Shown here in pieces: positions 24,901 through 36,519 of a stretch of 64,000 bases of DNA. The stretch's first letter is position 1. Every line of letters begins with the position of its first letter. This DNA comes from Typha latifolia. Taxonomy: Eukaryota; Streptophyta; Magnoliopsida; Poales; Typhaceae. The position numbers and the translations under genes are program-made. The notes under the pieces were generated by a model. It did no database searches. It was not told where the DNA came from and saw nothing but the letters and a program-made list of their open reading frames with translations. The stretch lies in contig CM034104.1 in assembly GCA_019914945.1 (NCBI GenBank), forward strand, positions 4,156,501 to 4,220,500, written 5' to 3'.

Positions 24901-27900
24901 GAGAAAGTGCAAAGAATTTTGCTCAAATTAGTTGCAGGAAAAGAATTAATCGTCGTGCCTACTTACAATATTAACTCAGAGAATAGTCAAATAACAAAGA
25001 GAACACTTTATGAAATCAGAGGATCATAAAACGCCCAAAAACCAAAAAGCACTTTGTCATCACTATAAATGCAGTACAAGGAGATGATTTCCTCTGCTCA
25101 CCCACACCTAAAATGCTAAGGCATATCAAGTGATTCCCCTTGACATGTGGGAAAATAGCTTATCATAAAGGAAATCTAAAGGAAGCTAACCTCATCATGA
25201 CCGTAATAACCAGATATGCAGTTCACTTTAGGCAATTCCCACTTCTGAACACTTCCTTTAAATCCAGGACCAACTCCTCCAGTAAAAATTGTGCATTCAT
25301 CATGACAAACAGCTAATGTTCTTAGTGCACCAGGATGTGCACGGGCAGAGTAAAGAACTGATGCTTTGATCTTCCAAGGAACTTCATCTTTCTGGCCACC
25401 ACCTCGTCCAAGAAAATCAGGTCCCTCCAAATCAGCATCAGGACCAGGGAACCAAAACCAGGGTTCCTGATTTCCAAAGTTTGAGATTACTGAATTGTTG
25501 ATGGATGCAACTTGTTCGCGATCATTTAACTGCTTGCCATTTGTCACAGTTAAACCACTTTTTACTCCTTGTGATTGTGGTATAGACCATCCAACCCCAT
25601 TAAGCAACAGTTTAGCGGGATTGTAATCAGAGGAAGAGTATTTAATGAAATGAACCCTTTGAGGATTCATAATGTCAACACTTCTAGAAGTTTCACCTGA
25701 AGATTCCCACTACAAATGCAAAAGACAGGAAGTGAACTTTAAGCAAAGTATAAAGTATATTCGTAAAACAATCAGAATGTAGTGTTCATGGTGCAAGATA
25801 AATAAGACAAACTCCTACAGTCTCAAAGGATAAATGTTTACCTTCCAATTATGACGTCTTTGAAGAATTTGCTCCAAAAGAAACCATGTGGAGCAGCACT
25901 GGCGGAGCTTCTCTATGCCAATAATTGATGCCAAGGAAGGATACAAAAGCAACCTACAAGAACAAAGAAAATGTAATGAAATATTCCCAAGTGAATCTTG
26001 TTTAACATCATAAACTTATTTATAGTTTGCACCTACACAATGTCCTTTCTGTCTTCAATCTTAACATCCTCATCTAACTTTAATTTGGAGATCTTTGAGC
26101 TCCTCAAAGAGGGGCCAAATTCGCTAGAAGCTACCTGGGAAAAGGCCAATTCAGCAAATAGCTCTATGAGCTGTGGCAAAACATACAAAGAAGTCAAATC
26201 TGGTCCAATTCTCTGGGAAAGTGCAACAAGTGTGGTTGCAGCAACCTGCCAATAATCATGGAGCAGACAGATCAGCTAACAGATGTCTTGCAAGATGCTA
26301 ATAAAGTGGCATATAAGTATTAGAAAGAAATCAACTGATGAAATGCTAATGTAGCAAATCTAGATCTGATCATTAAAAAAAATATTAAATGGAAAGAGAC
26401 GATTTGCCTGAGTCACACGGAGATCCAGCTGAATCTGCCTGAGAACCTTAACATGCAGGCAGACTTGATCCTGTAAAAGTAGCATGAGAAAGGTAAATAA
26501 ACGATAAAAAAATGATTAAGAAAAACAAAAGCCAAAGTCAATTAACTGGATTAAAATACAAGAATAAAAAGACAAACCTGAATTAGTTCTTTGAGAATCA
26601 CCTCGACAGGAAGAACTGAAACTAGACAATCTAAAGTAGATAAGCTATCAATTAAAGTTAAAACATTCCAGCTTTGTTGGGGTTCAGGCTTATTCATCTG
26701 TGAGATATTGATAGATGAGAGAACTACATTCCTTACTAAAGGCAGAAGTTGTTTCACAATAAAGCTTTCTCCGAGAAGCGTGCCTATTAAGAAAATGAAT
26801 CCATAAAATAGAAATTTTCTCTGGCAGGAGAATAAAAATGAGGGAAGTTAAAGCAACTCAAAAAGATGGAATACCAATTCTAACCAGAGCATCAATCCCA
26901 TCAGCAGAAAGCCCTTTTCCAAAAGAGTGGATTAGTGGTAAAACTGTCTGGACAATATTTTTTACGTCAATAATGGCCCAATATGTTGGAGTGACCTATA
27001 TCATTTAGTCAGGAAGCATCTAATGCAAACTTGCCTGATGAACTGTGATGGGAATACCAAGCTCATCGCTTGAACCAATGAGAACAACAGAAGCAGCAGA
27101 AGCTGAGATCTTGTTAGGTGAATTGCACAAATTTTGGACAATTAAAGAGTGTACCTTCTCCAGATACATCTGTTTACCCAATTTCTTCCACAAATCCCTC
27201 ACAAAGGAAACTTGGAGGAGAGAGACCTTCATAAGTGAATATTCTGATGCCAATAACAAGTATCAAAGCATTCAAGTGATCAGAACAAAGATACTTTACT
27301 TTCTAAAAACCAAGAAGTCGGAAGTAAAAGAAAAATACATGAAATTTCTAACCGGCCTGTAAAATCTTTTGAATGATGGGTAGAATCAATGCTTTAATTG
27401 CTTGCATGCTCAAGCACTTCAAAAACTCTTTTAGGACATGCATTGCTGACTCAGTTTCAACATCAGATGCAGCTGATGCAATAAGACGCAAGCAGTGTGG
27501 TGCACACATTTCTGCAGCAAATGTTCCCATTGCTTTCAAAGCTCCTTCACTTGCAAGCTTAGCAACATACTGAAGGCGATACCCAGATTTAGACAAGAGT
27601 TGAAGTGGAGCAAGAAAAATATATGCAGACCTGACTGTTGGGGGAAAGTATGGTGACTCCAAAAAACTTTTTGCTGATGGCCTCCTGAAAAAGAATAAAA
27701 CATTTAGAGAAGTAAATTTTGCGTCAAAAAAAGATGCATAAAAATAGAAAAGAAGATCTTTTAGAAGGAAAACCATAACTAGGAGTCACTCAAAGAAAAA
27801 ATTGTTAGTTCATCAGTAAAGGATCCCATCCATGAACAGCTGCCAAATTCATTTGTTTTATTCCTATGGGAAATCTTAATTTTCTTCACAATAGATTCCT

Positions 27901-30900
27901 ATCAGTGAAAGAAAGTTACCTCTTCCAATCCTTATCAATAGATGCTTCAACAAGAAGTGCAACATGGGAAGGCAGTTCTTGCAGTACGCCTGGTACAATG
28001 CCAGTTTCCTTGTATGCAGCTAGTGAGACGGGATCAAAAAGTGGTCTCTCCAAATAGAGTTCAGCTAAGATGCATCCAACAGCAAATATGTCATCTGCTT
28101 GTTCTTGTGAAGATATACCCAACGCAGAGGACTTTTGCCTCCACAGCAAAATCTCTTGAAAGCCCATAGAGAGACTGTCATCAGCTTCGAAATATTCTAA
28201 AAGACAGCCAAAATCAAAATCAGATAGGACTGATGGAGCTCCATCCAGTTGTTCTAAGACTTCCTTGTCCAAATGTTTGTTTTTTAGATACTCCAAGGAA
28301 GAAAAGTTCTCAGCAGAACTTTCACGATAACTGTAGATTGGATTCAAACAGTTTGAATTTTCAGAAAATAAAGTTGCTTCTTCTATGTCTTCCATATAAC
28401 TAGTTTCTGAAATGAGATTGTCCTTGGGTGCGAAGTGCAATGGACTAATAATATCTGACCCCATGTTAGCAGCTGCCTTGCTTTCATGTACTCTCTCTTG
28501 GCATCTAGCACATGATGCTTCATCATGGTGATAGCGTGAGTGAGTTGTGACACCACAACGAATAGGATGTGGTCGTGTAAAGAGCTGTCGGCGCCCAATA
28601 GACTTTGGCATTGAGGGATCACTGGTTGGCAACATTACATTTTTCGCTTCAATAGATGCTTGGCCAGACAGCTTATAACCAAATGTTATGTCAATCCAGT
28701 GATGAATTTGTCGTGAGACATGAACACTTTCTAGAGCATCTCGATGCAATATAATAAACTCTTCAGGAGATGCAGCCCAGGATGGGACAGCCAGATCACT
28801 CATCTCAGAATGACGAGATACAAAAATGCGAGGATCAGTATAAAATTCAGGAATGCACTCGTCTGGCGTCCACTGATAAAGTCTCTGCATGCTTGATGGG
28901 TACTCATTAGGCTCATAAACAGAACGTACAGCGGAGCGAAGAATGTTCAAAGGTAACCTTCTTGCTTTATAACTGCAGACAGCTAGCTCAGAAAGACATT
29001 CATCAGAAACATGATGGGGAAATTCCGATGTCGAATATGTAAAATCTAATTGTTCATCACCTTTCGCCAATCGCCATTTGCTTTTTGAGAGGTCCCTCCA
29101 TCCAGCAGTAGAATTTTCATCAGGCTTCACATTGAAGTCTATGACCCATGGCATTACAGTATGGAATGTATGGTCACCCCACCTTCTACCAGCCAATTTA
29201 TTTAAGACAAGAAGGTACTCATAGTTGCTCATTTCACCCGTCCACCATCTCTTGAAATCAGAAGGCCAGTCTATAGATAATGATAACTTAAGATCTGAAT
29301 AAATAGTTTGACAAGGGCAATAATCCATTAAACAGCATGGCTTTCCAGAAGACGCAGATTTTGCTGATCTAAAGTTACATCTCACAAGAAACATATCACC
29401 AATACTTAGCAATGGCCAACAAGAATCAGTCAACAGTATGGTGGAAGGTCTTATGTTGCCATGAGAAGCTCCTAAACCATGTATATATGCCAAGGCAGAG
29501 AGTATCTGGTACATAAAAAGTCTAATGTGCCAATCTGACCGCAACGCCTTGGGGCTATACTGCATGACATTTTCCAGAGTATACTGAAACTTGGGTTGCA
29601 ATAAGTATCTAGAGTCACGTGATTCTAGAAGACATAATATAGGGCAGATATTGGGATGTCTCACAGTACCAGTTAAATTAGTGCCATCAAATGTAGAAAA
29701 TCCAATTAAGTTAAGAAAGTTCACACCATAAACCCTATTTATTTTTCCTTCAGCTAGTAGATTTATTGATGAAATCACATCGTCTTCAATTGACCCAGCT
29801 AAGAATTTTGAAACAACATCTCTTATTGCAATATACGAGATTCTGCCAATATAAGGAACTGGAGTCAATGCAGAAATCATTCTGAAACATGAGGGATGTT
29901 CACAATAACTGATAGATAAACCTCCATGATCCACAGCTTCCAGAGTTTCTCTTTCACAGGAAGATGAAGTTTTATCAGCTTGTATGCCTACATCAAGTTC
30001 TCTTTGATATTGACCTTGTTCCAAGGGAGTGATACTGTCTTTACCCTGCAGACCATTCACTAAAGTGACTAAACCGTTCTCCAAAGTGCTGTAGCCACTG
30101 CAAGAGGTAAATTTGTTTGAGCATATATTTAGACATGTACATAACAAAGATAAGGAATCGTTCTTTGACATGTTAGAAAGAAATACGACTTACTCATCTG
30201 CATCCGCAAACCTCTCCTTGTTCACAGACAATCCCACCAGCATAAATTGACCGGAGACATCATAACTGCAATATGGTGTTCCATACATCACCACAATAAG
30301 ATGCGGAAAGAATGTAAATAGAAAGAGAAAAGTGGAAGGTTGAGTTTCTTCAGTTTTTCCTCCTTTTTTTATTTTCATATTCTTATGTGTGCATTGAGGG
30401 AGAGAGGGAGGGAGAGGGGGGAACCTGTTAGCAACCTAAAATGAACCCTTTAGAAAGTGATGCAAATTCTTGGCAATTTGGCAAATTGGCAAATCCAAGC
30501 AAGAGAGATTTTGACAAGGCCAGATGCTAAATAAATGCACTTAGGGTAGCATTTCAATAGCTTCCAAAACATTGAAAAAGGTTTCGAGAAGAAGAAATTA
30601 ACAAGTTTACCATATTATATTATCTTCACCTCGAAGGCATAAATAGTCAGAGAGCTAAACTTGAAAAATATTAAAAGGGTAAAAGTTTCTTTCACCTTGT
30701 TGTATCTACCACTTCTCTGCTCACATAGATCTGCAGCGATAAAATAAGTATTATACATTTGAAGAACAAGTGAAGTAACAAAGTTTATGCAACAACACGA
30801 AAAAAGAACACACAGATCAACCAAAAAAGTTGACAAGCTGCAAAGTATCACCCATCATGGACGTGTCGCCGTGTCGGTTAGCAAGGTCAGCACAGTTCAG

Positions 30901-31706
30901 CATCTACCATGCCAGCGAATTGTCAGTATTAATATAGGGGTAAGTATCTCGATGCTCCCTCATGCCCACACATTCCCTCCCCTGATGGCCCTGAGATAAC
31001 ATTCTGAACTAGCACCTATTCTTTGGCATGGGGGCATACTATTTCATGCCTACCGTGCCCTCAATGCACATATAGTGGAAGACAATGGCTGCTGCAACAC
31101 TAACAACCTACGTTACTAGAGTGACGCAGTCTAGGTTCAATGACAGGTTTTGACTCAAGAACCCAGTCAACTCAGAAGAAACTCTTATCACTTCTCTATT
31201 CACCAATCGAATCCCAAATAATCAAAGTCTTTGTTGCATAAGAAAGCACTAACTTTTCTGGGTTCTACTACAACTTCGTCCAAACACGAAAGATCGTAGC
31301 TTTGGCCCAATCTCTGGAAGTGAAAGAAAGAGAAGAGGAAATCCAACTAAAAGAAACAGTTCAGCTCTTCTCCAGCACATCAAAAAACACTTTTCATGAA
31401 CGAACAAGCAGGCCCAGAACAGCAGCGACTTCTCGCACTACCACCACTAAACCCCTCGTCCAAATTCAAAAAGATCGAAACTTTCAAACAAGAACAGGAA
31501 GACAAACAAAACCCTAAACCCAAATTAAAGAAACTAATAATCGAATGACAAAGGGAAAGCAGTGGTGCTATTGGAACCTCAACAACGGCGGAAGAGCCAA
31601 ATGGTAGCGGCGAATCGGAGACTCCGTAACGGAAGACGACCTCATCGGAGAATTCGGATCGGATGCGCCGGTCCAAGCACTCGAAGCACGGCGTCACAGT
31701 TCCCAT
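13803..31706 (-). CDS. GFS12: GFS12: pseudokinase-BEACH-WD40 protein
   Basis: Seventeen exons (31578-31706, 30696-30730, 30194-30265, 27920-30097, 27353-27684, 27035-27243, 26875-26947, 26578-26783, 26408-26470, 26037-26245, 25842-25953, 25191-25709, 21531-21826, 17334-17547, 17179-17252, 15631-15766, 13803-13952) join in one frame to 1668 residues, close to the Arabidopsis protein. The N-terminal kinase-like region has HGN (about 291-293) where kinases have HRD, so it is probably inactive. The BEACH domain is about 360-566 (MSNYEYLLVLNKLAGRRWG, DLAVPSWAASPEEFI). A second kinase remnant lies near 745-766 (ADDIFAVGCILAELYLERP), then HEAT-like helices about 806-1206. WD40 repeats run to the end, KICC. 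Arabidopsis GFS12 acts in seed-protein vacuolar sorting; BEACH proteins in general act in membrane traffic. Exon 2 (35 nt) is the least certain; two introns appear to use GC donors. Introns 12 and 13 are swollen by transposons. Confidence 0.94.
13953..15630 (-). other. GFS12 last intron (1678 bp)
   Basis: Bounded by a gtatgg donor after exon 16 and a tgtag acceptor before exon 17 (minus strand). It contains the MITE at 15075-15354 and GTGCC-rich repeat fragments near 14505-14600 and 15410-15500. No exon-like sequence otherwise. Confidence 0.7.
15075..15354. mobile_element. PIF/Harbinger-like MITE, 280 bp
   Basis: The left end ggcctcgtttggttcgtgta is nearly the inverted complement of the right end tgtataaaccaaacgccacc. 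The element is flanked by TAA on both sides (15072-15074 and 15355-15357). A 3-bp TAA/TTA duplication and GGCCT...GTTTGGTT ends are hallmarks of Tourist-like MITEs mobilised by PIF/Harbinger transposases. No coding capacity. It sits in the last intron of GFS12. Confidence 0.78.
15767..17178 (-). other. GFS12 intron 15 (1412 bp)
   Basis: No gene seen. A GTGCCA-rich fragment near 16215-16310 belongs to the dispersed repeat also found at 14505, 15410, 20640-21140 and 30850. Otherwise AT-rich unique sequence. Confidence 0.6.
18321..20580 (+). mobile_element. LTR related to the one at 2677-5519, in GFS12 intron 13
   Basis: This block repeats the plan of the first LTR: TGTAAgaatc followed by an A-rich stretch, CACGTGC-rich GC sequence, a TATA box (ctataaataa near 18484), then a pyrimidine-rich leader. 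Next come a gtgagcc motif, GGGCTGGGCC/GGCCCAGCCC motifs near 19140-19290, a caggtgagt motif, and a cttactgagct segment like cttgctgggcc in the first. It ends near gggtcgtgata. A (GA)n of about 48 bp lies at 18915-18962. I could not find a matching target duplication, so both ends are approximate. It is in the antisense direction relative to GFS12. No gag or pol frame is present. Confidence 0.6.
19801..19842. repeat. 21-bp tandem duplication inside the LTR
   Basis: Two adjacent identical copies of cctaggatgaataagaaact plus one base, at 19801-19821 and 19822-19842. A recent slippage event. Confidence 0.85.
20640..21140. mobile_element. Dispersed GTGCCA/TGGCAC-rich repeat in GFS12 intron 13
   Basis: It begins near cccatgtcaatcagcacgag and ends near ggcacggcatccatacc, with internal cgccggccatggcacaagag and a block on a ggagactactca theme. 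The same internal order (ccggccatgtcataagag, gggactactta) recurs at about 39120-39590 in ACLA intron 6, so this is a transposon family rather than host intron. Class and exact ends unknown. Confidence 0.5.
21896..22480. mobile_element. hAT-type non-autonomous element, copy 2 (585 bp)
   Basis: Ends are TAGGGGTGAAAA and TTTTCACCCCTA, perfect inverted repeats over 12 bp. It is flanked by agttagga on both sides (21888-21895 and 22481-22488). An 8-bp duplication plus TAGGGGTG ends fits the hAT superfamily. Both ends carry many GGATACGGAT-like units in opposite orientation. The interior has no transposase, so it must have moved with an enzyme supplied elsewhere. It lies in GFS12 intron 12. The clean duplication shows it is younger than the copy at 9247-9820. 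Confidence 0.85.
23170..24225. mobile_element. Putative terminal-inverted-repeat element (about 1.05 kb)
   Basis: The left end ttttaaaagatgatcacggg with tggc is an imperfect inverted complement of the right end gccaccacgagcactattca with aaa. The last 500 bp are GC-rich and GA-rich (gagagagtg motifs, agccggagaag). The middle is AT-rich. No target duplication or transposase was found, so class is uncertain. Confidence 0.42.
24285..24680. mobile_element. MITE-family copy A
   Basis: About 390 bp that align with 35810-36175: shared landmarks are ttagaataacaactaaatat (cca for tta here), atcaaatcaaagag, taattatta, attcctgaaataaa and gaaaataacaaag. The ends are weakly inverted (gccgtttatttc / gaataaggc type). 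No coding frame. It lies in GFS12 intron 12. Confidence 0.6.
26246..26407 (-). other. Likely GC-AG intron 9 of GFS12
   Basis: Exon 9 ends ACTCAG and the intron begins GCAAAT, not GT. Joining at this point keeps frame (LDLRVTQ-VAATTL). The only nearby GT alternative (CGT-gtgact) is a poor donor and would drop three residues. The intron ends ggcag. Needs transcript support. Confidence 0.6.
26948..27034 (-). other. Likely GC-AG intron 6 of GFS12 (87 bp)
   Basis: Exon 6 ends CATCAG and the intron begins GCAAGT, the classic consensus of the rare GC donor class. The acceptor tccag restores frame at TVLPLIHSFG, giving VHQ-TVLPL, which I recall as conserved in GFS12. Reading straight through also stays open for a stretch, so intron retention would not immediately break the frame. 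Confidence 0.7.
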
Positions 31707-31773
31707 GGATCTCTCGGGATTTTGCGATCCCGGGCTTAATCGAAGGAAGAGTAGGAGAGATGAAAGAAAAAGG

Positions 31774-31781
31774 CTTTTATA
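31774..31781 (-). promoter_or_regulatory. TATA box of GFS12
   Basis: On the minus strand TATAAAAG lies about 68 bp upstream of the GFS12 start codon, predicting a short leader of about 35-40 nt. Sequence and spacing are both typical of plant TATA boxes. Confidence 0.6.
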
Positions 31782-33067
31782 CGAAGTGTGGAGTTAACGC
31801 TTATGCTACCATCGGACGGCTCAGATTTATTCATGCGTGTTTATTACTGGGCCTAATTAAAAAAAAAGGTGTGAAATTATAGAATACGACTTAATTTATA
31901 ATTATTTCCCGTCTATTTTTTTGACCCAGACTGTCAAAATAATAAAGCCGGCTCGAGTTTGGCTCGATAAGACTCGATCGAGCTCAGCTGAAAACTAAGC
32001 TAAGCAAAGCTTAATCTTTAAAATAGGCTCAAAAATAATTTTGAGCTAAGCTTGATCATGATCATCACTCGGCTAAATCAAATAGGCTCAAAATTTTATA
32101 TATATAAGTAATATTTTCTATATCATACTATACTTTTATTATATTTTAGAATCTGATTAAGTAGATTATTATGTATGCTGATTTTGTAGAGTTTAGTTCT
32201 AATTCTAATTTTATTGTATATTTTTTATACGTGGATATTTTCAATAGTTTATATTTTTAAATTATGCATTATTTTATGAGGCTTAATTTAAGTTTTATGG
32301 GGCTTGAAATTTTGCTTATATTAATTAAGGCTTTAAAAAAATTATTTAGGATTTAGGAGAAATTACGAAATTGAAGAGTAAGATTTGGAACATTATTTGG
32401 ACGTTGGATAGTGAGGAGAGAGATTCACATAATTGTCTGATACATGGTAACATGGTAGATTCGTCCTACAATTGGATAGATGGCTCTAAGAGACTTCACT
32501 TGACTAATTTCTAAATTTAAATTACTAGAATATCTAAATCTTATCGTTGTCTAGGTTTTGAAACCAAAAATATAAATCTAATCATTAAATTTAAAACATG
32601 TCTCTTCTAAAAAATATCATTTATTACTTGTATTCTAAATTACATTTACAACACTTAATTGTTAAGATTTTTCTATCTCCTTTTATACTTAACTTGTCTG
32701 CCAGCAGAGTGCTTCTAATACAGCGTAATTCACTAATTTTTTCATAAGAGAAACTTATTTTTTGGTCAATTTAATCTTATAACCTTTTTATTATAAGATT
32801 GTGTGCTCAATTATTGTGTTGTAACGGTGATCGGAACATATTTTCTTTGTTTAAGAAAAAAAATGGCATTGTAATGGTAGTGCCTCTATAATACTATTTA
32901 ATTCTAGTTATTCTTATCTCATTTCTTCGTTGACAAAAACCCAAATGTGATTAAATGAATGACATCTTGTAATCCCTTATTTCTTTATTTGCATAGATCA
33001 TATATTTTGATATATAGTCAAATGATGTTCTAAAAAGTTATTATGGCTCTTGATAGTTCAAAATCAA

Positions 33068-33153
33068 GGCATTTTCCTGCTGATTTCTACTAAAGTAATA
33101 AAGCTAGAACGGCATTTTTCTGCCGATTTCTACTAAAGTAGTTAAGCTAGAAC
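33068..33153. repeat. 43-bp tandem duplication
   Basis: Copies at 33068-33110 and 33111-33153 share the core gatttctactaaagta and the end aagctagaac; they differ at a few positions. Confidence 0.85.
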
Positions 33154-34382
33154 AAGAAAGGTACGACATATAATTTGGTATCTATCTATGATTATTTGCT
33201 TAAAAGGATACACAAGTTATAGATCTCTTAGCCAAGTTATGAAATATAGGAAGTTATAACTTAAGTATCTTTTTCATATTAAAGAAAATCTCTTCAAGTA
33301 GAATAATATTTTGTAGTTTTTTTAAGTGTTATATTTTGTTATTGGGACTATGCATCTTAATGTTATAACTTGTCATACTATATTAGTACATAATGTACTT
33401 TATGTAGCGCAAGATATGAGTTGTAATAATCTTTCTTCAACTACGTGGAGATTTTATATTTTTTTTTTATTAGAAAATTGCTTATCTTGCTTTATCTTAA
33501 GATGATTTTATTTTTATATTCAATATTTTGATATGTTTGTAATGACTCATATTAGTAGATTTCAAATTTTCAAAGCAATTTGTTAAATAGGAAATGCAAG
33601 AGCACACACAAACATATTATTTTAACGTAGAAAAACTCTTTATCAAACAAGGGTAAAAAATTACAAATCCCTTCTCTGGAATCAAACCAAGCATAATAAC
33701 AATTAGCAGTTACAAAACATTTACAGACCATCCATTGTTACCCACAATCATTTCTAAAATGAATTGCTTGACTCCCCTCAATACACTGTTTCCCGTGCTT
33801 GATATCCAACCTTAGTGACCTTTAAGGTTGAAAATCTGTCTTTGTAACCCTTGAGGCAATAGTAAATCAAATCTTGAATCTAGTAGAGCTCTATCAAAAT
33901 GTGGTATAAAAACTTCATCATTCAACCAACCAATAGTAGGTACTTTGCTCATGTCCAAGGAGATTATGAGTTCAACTCCAACCTCAAACAATATTGTGGA
34001 GAAATTATTTGGTGGTTGGTGGTTTGGTGGCTTGGTTCGATTCGGTTGATGGCTTGGTAGTGCGATTAGCTTGGAAGAACAGTTTAGCAACACAACGACT
34101 TAGAGCAGATCTCAGCGGCGTATCTATAAAGGGTTGGCTCTTTGTCCAGCCCATATCTAGCCTTCGAGCTCATGAATAATAAAAAAAAAAACTTCAACAT
34201 TCAACTCTTCCAACTCTTCTCTTTTGCTCTCCCAAAATTTTTTTAATAGCCTCCTAAAGCTCTATGATATTTTATTCAAGACTTTCTTTTATAGTCCTAA
34301 AAGATAGGCTTTTAAAAAGCATTAATTTGGTAACAATTTAGACTAAAAATGTAATTTTTCTATTCTCTATTTGAACGGATTG

Positions 34383-34640
34383 AATTTCGTTCAAATGCCT
34401 GAGTGTTCTAAGTGAATCTCGTTTAAATACTCTTCCTATGTTCAATACAGTGAGCTCTCTAAAAAATCTCGTTCGAACACATTTTTTACGTTGGATATAA
34501 TGAGTTTCTCTGAAAAATCTCGTTCAAATGCCTTTGCCAAGTTGGATATAGTGAGCTCTCAAAAAAATCTCATTCCAACAACTTTTCCACGTTGGATATA
34601 ATTAACTCTTAGAAAATTTTGTTCGAACAAGTTTATCTTG
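34383..34640. repeat. Degenerate tandem array, about 50-bp unit, 4-5 copies
   Basis: The phrase aatctcgttc recurs at 34415, 34465, 34516 and 34566, with a decayed aattttgttc at 34616, a period of 50-51 bp. Each unit continues with a (c/t)gttggatata-like and a gagctctc-like segment. Copies are 70-80% alike by eye. A partial copy precedes the array. Confidence 0.8.
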
Positions 34641-35809
34641 TTCGAATGGATTTCAAATAGAATTCCTGCAACACTATTCTTCAAATAAAAATAGCTCTAA
34701 TTTTGATTTTCAAATGGGAAGAGATTGTAATATTTACAACAAATCTAAAGAATTTACATGAGGAAATTTTTTTGCTTTCTCACAAATTATCCAATTACAC
34801 AAAAATCTAACAATAATATATTCTCCGTTCTTAGACAATAAAAAATTCACAAAATTTATATAATTATAATATCAAAATAGTATTATGAAATATAACCAAC
34901 CAAACACTTGTTTACTAAATATATTATTATAAAATATAATAAATTAAACACATATTTAATAAATACGATATTATAAAATACAATCAACTAAACACAATGG
35001 ATTGTTTGGTTGAGGGCTTTTTTAAATACCACATTAATAGATATAGTATCTAATTTAAAAATTATTATTTAGTACAATAAATTTGAAACAATAGACTCAA
35101 ATGCAATATGTTGGTATCCACTTAAATCAAATAGATGTCAAAAGAATATATATAGCCATCACAATTTAATCATCTTTCTCTCATTTTAATCTCAACACAA
35201 CACCAACCAACCTCCTTACTTTATTTTGATCCCAACCTAATTCTAACCCAACCCCAGCCCATCCATCTCCTCTCGCGTTATTTCCATCTTCAACTTTAAC
35301 TCATATTTCATCTCCTCTCTTCTATTATCTTTTAATTAAATACATGTTTACAAAATATGTTATTATAAACTATATGATTAAATATATTTTACTTACTGTA
35401 CTTATACCCCAAATCACTTGATCCCCCTATATTTCAAAAGTCATAAACTAGACCCTATACTTATACTATTAGTTTTTCTATTAAATTTAACTAAATATCG
35501 TTGCTATTTTGGTAATTTAGCTGAATTATCTCAAAATATGCATATCTTATCTAACAAACATTATATCATTCAATTAAGTTTAACGAAAAAATCAATGGTT
35601 TCACTTTAGCCATAAGTATTTGGGCATAAATATAAGGGGTAAAATATATTTAACCATAAAATATAACTGAGCAATATGTGTTTAACAAATACAGTATTAT
35701 AAAATGCATCAACCAAAACAAACCATTTGTTTATCTAGATACAATATCTAGAGAAACATGTATATCTTAATAGACATGTATTTCTAAATATAAAAAACTA
35801 AACGACCCC

Positions 35810-36175
35810 ATTTGTCTTTTGTCTTATTTTGAAACACAACTTTTTATTTTAGAATAACAACTAAATATCATAACACTATTCGAGAATATAACTATTATTC
35901 ATTAAAATTATATCTTATGCCACACACTAATCTAATTACTAATTTACCATTCATATTAATTCAATCAACATATTTCATATCAAATCAAAGAGTATTCATA
36001 ATAATTTTATAAAAAATAAAATAACTTTTTTAATCTTTTCCTTCACTCTATATCATATCATATGTAATTATTATACCTTTATTTCGAAATATAATTGAAC
36101 ATAAAAATAGTTATTCCTGAAATAAATACCTCATTTTGAGAATAACAAAGATAAATATCTATTCTACGCCCTAAA
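35810..36175. mobile_element. MITE-family copy B
   Basis: Aligns with 24285-24680 over most of its length (ttagaataacaactaaatat, atcaaatcaaagag, attcctgaaataaa, gagaataacaaag). More AT-rich and more diverged at the ends than copy A. No coding frame. Confidence 0.58.
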
Positions 36176-36435
36176 GAAATATATATATCTTAATACACAT
36201 GAATTTCTAAATACAAAAAACCCATTTTGTTTCACTAGATATAACATCAAGAGAAACATGTATTTTTTAATACATATATATTTAAAAATAAGAAATTAAG
36301 AACCCCTATGTACTATGTTGCTTAGATTAATATACATAACCTTTTCTTTTTGAGAGAAATAATTTAATCCCTCACATTGAGAATAACATTTAATTTTATT
36401 ACAATACTATACACAATTCTCCTTATATAATTACC

Positions 36436-36437
<2 letters not shown>

Positions 36438-36515
<78 letters not shown>
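36438..36515. repeat. (AT)n microsatellite, about 78 bp
   Basis: An almost pure AT run between the repeat-rich block and the ACLA promoter region. It is self-complementary and could extrude as a cruciform. Its length is likely polymorphic. Confidence 0.95.

Positions 36516-36519
<4 letters not shown>

Larger units (their letters stand above)
22489..25190 (-). other. Remainder of GFS12 intron 12
   Basis: Repeat-rich intron sequence. It contains the putative terminal-inverted-repeat element at about 23170-24225 and a MITE-family copy at about 24285-24680. No exon-like sequence is present. Confidence 0.6.
31782..36437. other. Repeat-rich intergenic region between GFS12 and ACLA
   Basis: No gene recognised on either strand. 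It contains a GGCTCGAG/GAGCTCAGC-rich worn repeat near 31950-32100, the 43-bp duplication at 33068-33153, the 50-bp tandem array at 34383-34640, the MITE copy at 35810-36175, and several AT-rich stretches. A minus-strand open frame at 33812-34093 has no recognisable family. Confidence 0.55.

Noticed and set aside
26948..26995. Alternative acceptor for GFS12 intron 6 giving a 39-bp intron and 16 extra in-frame residues
   Set aside because: A 39-bp intron is below the size plants splice, and the tccag acceptor gives the conserved VHQ-TVLPL junction.
34025..34060. ggttcgattc, like a tRNA T-arm
   Set aside because: No matching acceptor, D or anticodon arm could be folded around it.
33812..34179. 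Minus- and plus-strand ORFs (93 and 61 aa)
   Set aside because: Composition follows a repeated ggtttggtgg sequence; no domain, no splice context.
36438..36515. Long (AT)n considered as an origin or matrix-attachment site
   Set aside because: A pure dinucleotide run is explained as a microsatellite; nothing else supports a special function.
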